DNA of 7,660 bases from contig PBQB01000032.1 of the NCBI GenBank assembly GCA_002724895.1, positions 7,880 through 15,539 of the forward strand, written 5' to 3'. A model generated the notes under the pieces. That model did no database searches. It saw only the letters and a program-made list of their open reading frames with translations, and was not told the origin of the DNA. Position 1 is the first letter of the stretch. Every line of letters begins with the position of its first letter. This DNA comes from Flavobacteriales bacterium. GTDB taxonomy: Bacteria > Bacteroidota > Bacteroidia > Flavobacteriales > BACL11. This document shows, one piece after another, positions 5,709-7,660 of the stretch. The translations under genes were made by a program, and so were the position numbers.

Positions 5709-7450
5709 TTTAGTTCAGTTTCTACTTTTATAATAATATTTTTTGATTTATTTAAAATATCATCCATTTGACTATTCTTATCTTTTTCAGGTGAATATCT
5801 AGCAAATTCGCAAACATCTATTAAAGAGATAAATTCTCTTTCTGTTGTTTGATCAATATTTAGTTGTTTAAAATATTGACTGATAGTTTCTTTTGAAAGT
5901 TTAGAAATATTAACATTAAATTTATCGGCAAAATATCCCCATAGTGATTTTTCAATTTCTTCATAAAATAAGTCGTAATTTTTATTGTCAATACATTTTT
6001 GAGCAGACTTTAATCTTGAAAGTGCAATTTTGTTTGCTTTATAATTTTTTGATGATTTAGATTTTTTTTGATGATTAATTAATTTTCTTGAAATGAAAAA
6101 AATTAAAATCGGAATAAAAAATAATATAGTAAATAAACCAAAATTAATAAATTTTATGTTTTTTCTTTTTAAATTAACTTTGGTATATATATAATTAATG
6201 TCTTTTCTATTACTTTTTACAATTTGTTGATTTAAACTTATATTTGATGACTCTTCAATATTTGTGTTTTCTTCAACAATAATATTATGAGTTGAACTTT
6301 GTTTTATTTCATACTTTTTCTTCTTATTGTTGTAAAATGTAAAGTTTAAAGAAGGTATTTTATATTCTCCTTTAAATCTTGGAATTATAAGGTATTCAAA
6401 AGTTTTAATACTTCTCTTTCTACCACCTTCAAATATTTTTTCAGTAATTTTTGGATCATAAATTTCAAAATCATCAGGAAAATTTGGCTTAATTGCTTTT
6501 ATAAGCTCAATATTTCCAGTCCCAATAATTTTTATTGTGTATGATAATGCATCATTTGCTTGAACTTTTGTCTTATTAACTTCGGAAGTTATGTTCATAT
6601 CACCAACTGCACCTGTAAAATTTTCTGGGGCTTGAGGTAAATCAGATACTTTAATTTTTACAGGATTAGAATTTATATATTCTTCTTTTAAGTTAAAGCC
6701 TCCTCCAAAAAAATTTGCAAAAGGATCTCTTGATCTATTATTGTTTTGAGTTCTGATACTACATTTAAGTTCAACAGCATCTATTAAAAGCTCTCCAGAT
6801 TTTTGAGCTGTAAGAACTGATTTTTTTATTGTAGCAACATTAAATGGAACTCCATCTATAATTTCACGTTTAAACCTACTTGATGTTTCTAATTCTTTTT
6901 TCCAAAATCCATTTAGTTCAGGTAATGAAACAACCTCTGTATTTTGAAGGTCTACTCTTGTAAATAGCTTGTAAACAACTAAAATTTGTTCTCCAACTAC
7001 AATATTTCTTTTACTAACATCAACTTTTAAATACAAATTTTTTGATAGCTGATTACTGTTTTTTTTATTGGGATTTGATTTTACAATTTTTAGTTGGTAA
7101 CTATCACTTTTAATTACTTTACCATTTACTGATATAGAAGCTGGACCTATATTATAAGTTCCTGGTTTATTTGCTCTCAAGTAAAAAGAGAAGGTATTTT
7201 TCACTGTGCTTTCACTTTTACCATTTATAATTGTGTAGCTACTTTGAGATGAAGGGTTTGGACCACTAAGCACTTGTAAATTATTGAAATTTGGAGAAAT
7301 GAAATTTGTTCCATTTTCATTTAGGGTGTACTGAATTAAAATTTGTTCTCCTACTATAGCAGGATTTTTATTTGATGTTACTTTTAGTTCTTGTGCATAA
7401 GAAATAAATGTAAAAATTGAGAATATAGATATAATAATATTTTGCTTCAA
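5705..7450 (-). CDS. batD: BatD: membrane-anchored Bat operon protein
   Basis: A 581-residue protein of the BatD (oxygen tolerance) family, near normal length. Residues 1-20 are a signal peptide ending SYAQ; residues ~21-430 are a periplasmic region of repeated beta-rich segments, then one transmembrane helix (about 434-454) and a charged cytoplasmic tail. Family landmarks seen: NPAIVGEQILIQY (29-41) echoed by NIVVGEQILVVY (149-160), KKSVLTAQKSGELLID (209-224), DPFANFFGGGF (242-252), LPQAPENFTGAVGD (271-284), the following region up to EIYDPKI (329-335), and the tail RLKSAQK...LWGYFADKF. Bat proteins were linked to aerotolerance in Bacteroides fragilis, but the molecular role is unresolved. 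The start is TTG at 7450: the frame holds no ATG between an upstream in-frame TAA and this codon, the signal peptide begins exactly here, and batC stops 1 nt earlier. The stop overlaps the batE start by 4 nt. Coupled translation of batC-batD-batE is therefore very likely. Confidence 0.93.
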   Translation of the reverse strand: MKQNIIISIFSIFTFISYAQELKVTSNKNPAIVGEQILIQYTLNENGTNFISPNFNNLQVLSGPNPSSQSSYTIINGKSESTVKNTFSFYLRANKPGTYNIGPASISVNGKVIKSDSYQLKIVKSNPNKKNSNQLSKNLYLKVDVSKRNIVVGEQILVVYKLFTRVDLQNTEVVSLPELNGFWKKELETSSRFKREIIDGVPFNVATIKKSVLTAQKSGELLIDAVELKCSIRTQNNNRSRDPFANFFGGGFNLKEEYINSNPVKIKVSDLPQAPENFTGAVGDMNITSEVNKTKVQANDALSYTIKIIGTGNIELIKAIKPNFPDDFEIYDPKITEKIFEGGRKRSIKTFEYLIIPRFKGEYKIPSLNFTFYNNKKKKYEIKQSSTHNIIVEENTNIEESSNISLNQQIVKSNRKDINYIYTKVNLKRKNIKFINFGLFTILFFIPILIFFISRKLINHQKKSKSSKNYKANKIALSRLKSAQKCIDNKNYDLFYEEIEKSLWGYFADKFNVNISKLSKETISQYFKQLNIDQTTEREFISLIDVCEFARYSPEKDKNSQMDDILNKSKNIIIKVETELK

Positions 7451-7451
7451 T

Positions 7452-7660
7452 TTACCAGTCTTTTAAAATTTTAATTTTTTTACCTTTTATTTTCTTTTTT
7501 TGTAAATCCTTTTGTAAATCTTTTTCTTGTTGTTCAATAGCATCAAGTATTTTTTCCGCATCTTCTTTACTCATTTCTTCTTTGTTTTCTTCTTTGTTTT
7601 CTTCTTTGTTTTCTTCTTTGTTTTCTTCTTTGTTTTCTTCTTTGTTTTCTTCTTTGTTTT
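7452..7660 (-). CDS. batC: BatC C-terminal part (partial, 5' end outside window)
   Basis: An open frame entering from the window edge and ending with TAA at 7454-7452 shows 68 codons of a highly charged C-terminus. It reads as Asn-Lys-Glu-Glu repeats, then MSKEDAEKILDAI and the basic ending KKKIKGKKIKILKDW. That ending (SKEDAE..L.A, a Lys-rich stretch, then KDW) matches the conserved C-terminus of BatC, the tetratricopeptide protein encoded just before batD in Bacteroidota; the TPR part itself lies outside the window. BatC is believed to work with BatA, BatB, BatD and BatE in the envelope. Its stop is 1 nt before the TTG of batD, so the two are coupled. The identification rests on the C-terminal motif and gene order; without the TPR domain it is strong but not complete. 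The internal ATG at 7574 is not a separate gene start, since the frame continues unbroken upstream. Confidence 0.82.
   Translation of the reverse strand, partial: NKEENKEENKEENKEENKEENKEENKEEMSKEDAEKILDAIEQQEKDLQKDLQKKKIKGKKIKILKDW
7497..7520 (-). repeat. Short 12-bp tandem duplication in the batC tail
   Basis: Two adjacent 12-mers on the minus strand, GATTTACAAAAG and GATTTACAAAAA, differ only at the last base and encode DLQK-DLQK. They are in frame and have the same unit length as the minisatellite 55 bp away, but a different sequence. Confidence 0.7.
7575..7660 (-). repeat. Perfect 12-bp minisatellite in batC encoding (EENK)n
   Basis: The plus-strand unit TTTGTTTTCTTC is repeated from 7581: six full copies (7581-7652) and 8 bases of a seventh before the window ends, with a partial unit at 7575-7580. 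There is not one substitution. On the coding strand each unit is AAC AAA GAA GAA, adding Asn-Lys-Glu-Glu to the region just before the conserved BatC C-terminus. Because the unit is a multiple of three, copy-number changes would keep the frame. The true number of copies is unknown, as the array leaves the window. Confidence 0.95.

Noticed and set aside
7455..7574. Separate small basic protein starting at the ATG at 7574
   Set aside because: The frame stays open upstream through the repeats to the window edge, and the sequence matches the conserved BatC C-terminus, so the ATG is an internal methionine.
7575..7660. CRISPR-like or regulatory direct repeats
   Set aside because: The 12-bp units are contiguous with no spacers and are an in-frame part of batC, so this is a coding minisatellite.

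Overview
This is an AT-rich window that reads as ordinary chromosome from a member of the Bacteroidota, most likely a Flavobacteriales-type marine or freshwater organism. Four independent signs point that way: a Bat (Bacteroides aerotolerance) gene block, a DUF4293 membrane protein, a giant secreted protein ending in the type IX secretion (T9SS) 'gliding motility-associated' C-terminal domain, and promoter-like TAnnTTTG boxes in place of sigma70-type signals. No RNA gene, insertion sequence, phage gene or CRISPR array was found.

Layout. Positions 1-109 are a very AT-rich leader with no recognisable gene. A DUF4293 gene (110-511) runs on the plus strand. Everything after it is on the minus strand, so transcription goes from high to low coordinates. 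In transcription order these are the 3' end of batC (7660-7452, cut by the window edge), batD (7450-5705), batE (5708-4980), a short 88-bp gap, the 1290-residue T9SS cargo protein (4891-1019), and a small YfcE/MJ0936-type metallophosphoesterase (1005-514). The phosphoesterase converges on DUF4293 with only 2 bp between the two stop codons. No gene-free stretch exceeds about 110 bp.

How the genes fit together. batC, batD and batE are packed with a 1-nt gap and a 4-nt ATGA overlap, so they are almost certainly one translationally coupled operon that starts outside the window (batA and batB would lie beyond 7660). BatC, BatD and BatE are envelope proteins thought to act with the von Willebrand A proteins BatA and BatB. 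The giant cargo protein has its own promoter-like box. It is built from an N-terminal exported region, Ig-like and SprB repeats, a GEVED domain, four tandem cysteine-bracketed modules, a PKD domain and the T9SS sorting domain, so it should be exported and attached to or released from the cell surface. The phosphoesterase 13 nt downstream may be read from the same transcript.

The most noteworthy points are a perfect 12-bp minisatellite coding for (Asn-Lys-Glu-Glu)n in the C-terminal part of BatC, running off the window; a GEVED domain apparently nested inside a SprB repeat, supported by Cys and Trp spacing; and the set of four tandem ~90-residue modules. I saw no evidence for a wholly new system here.
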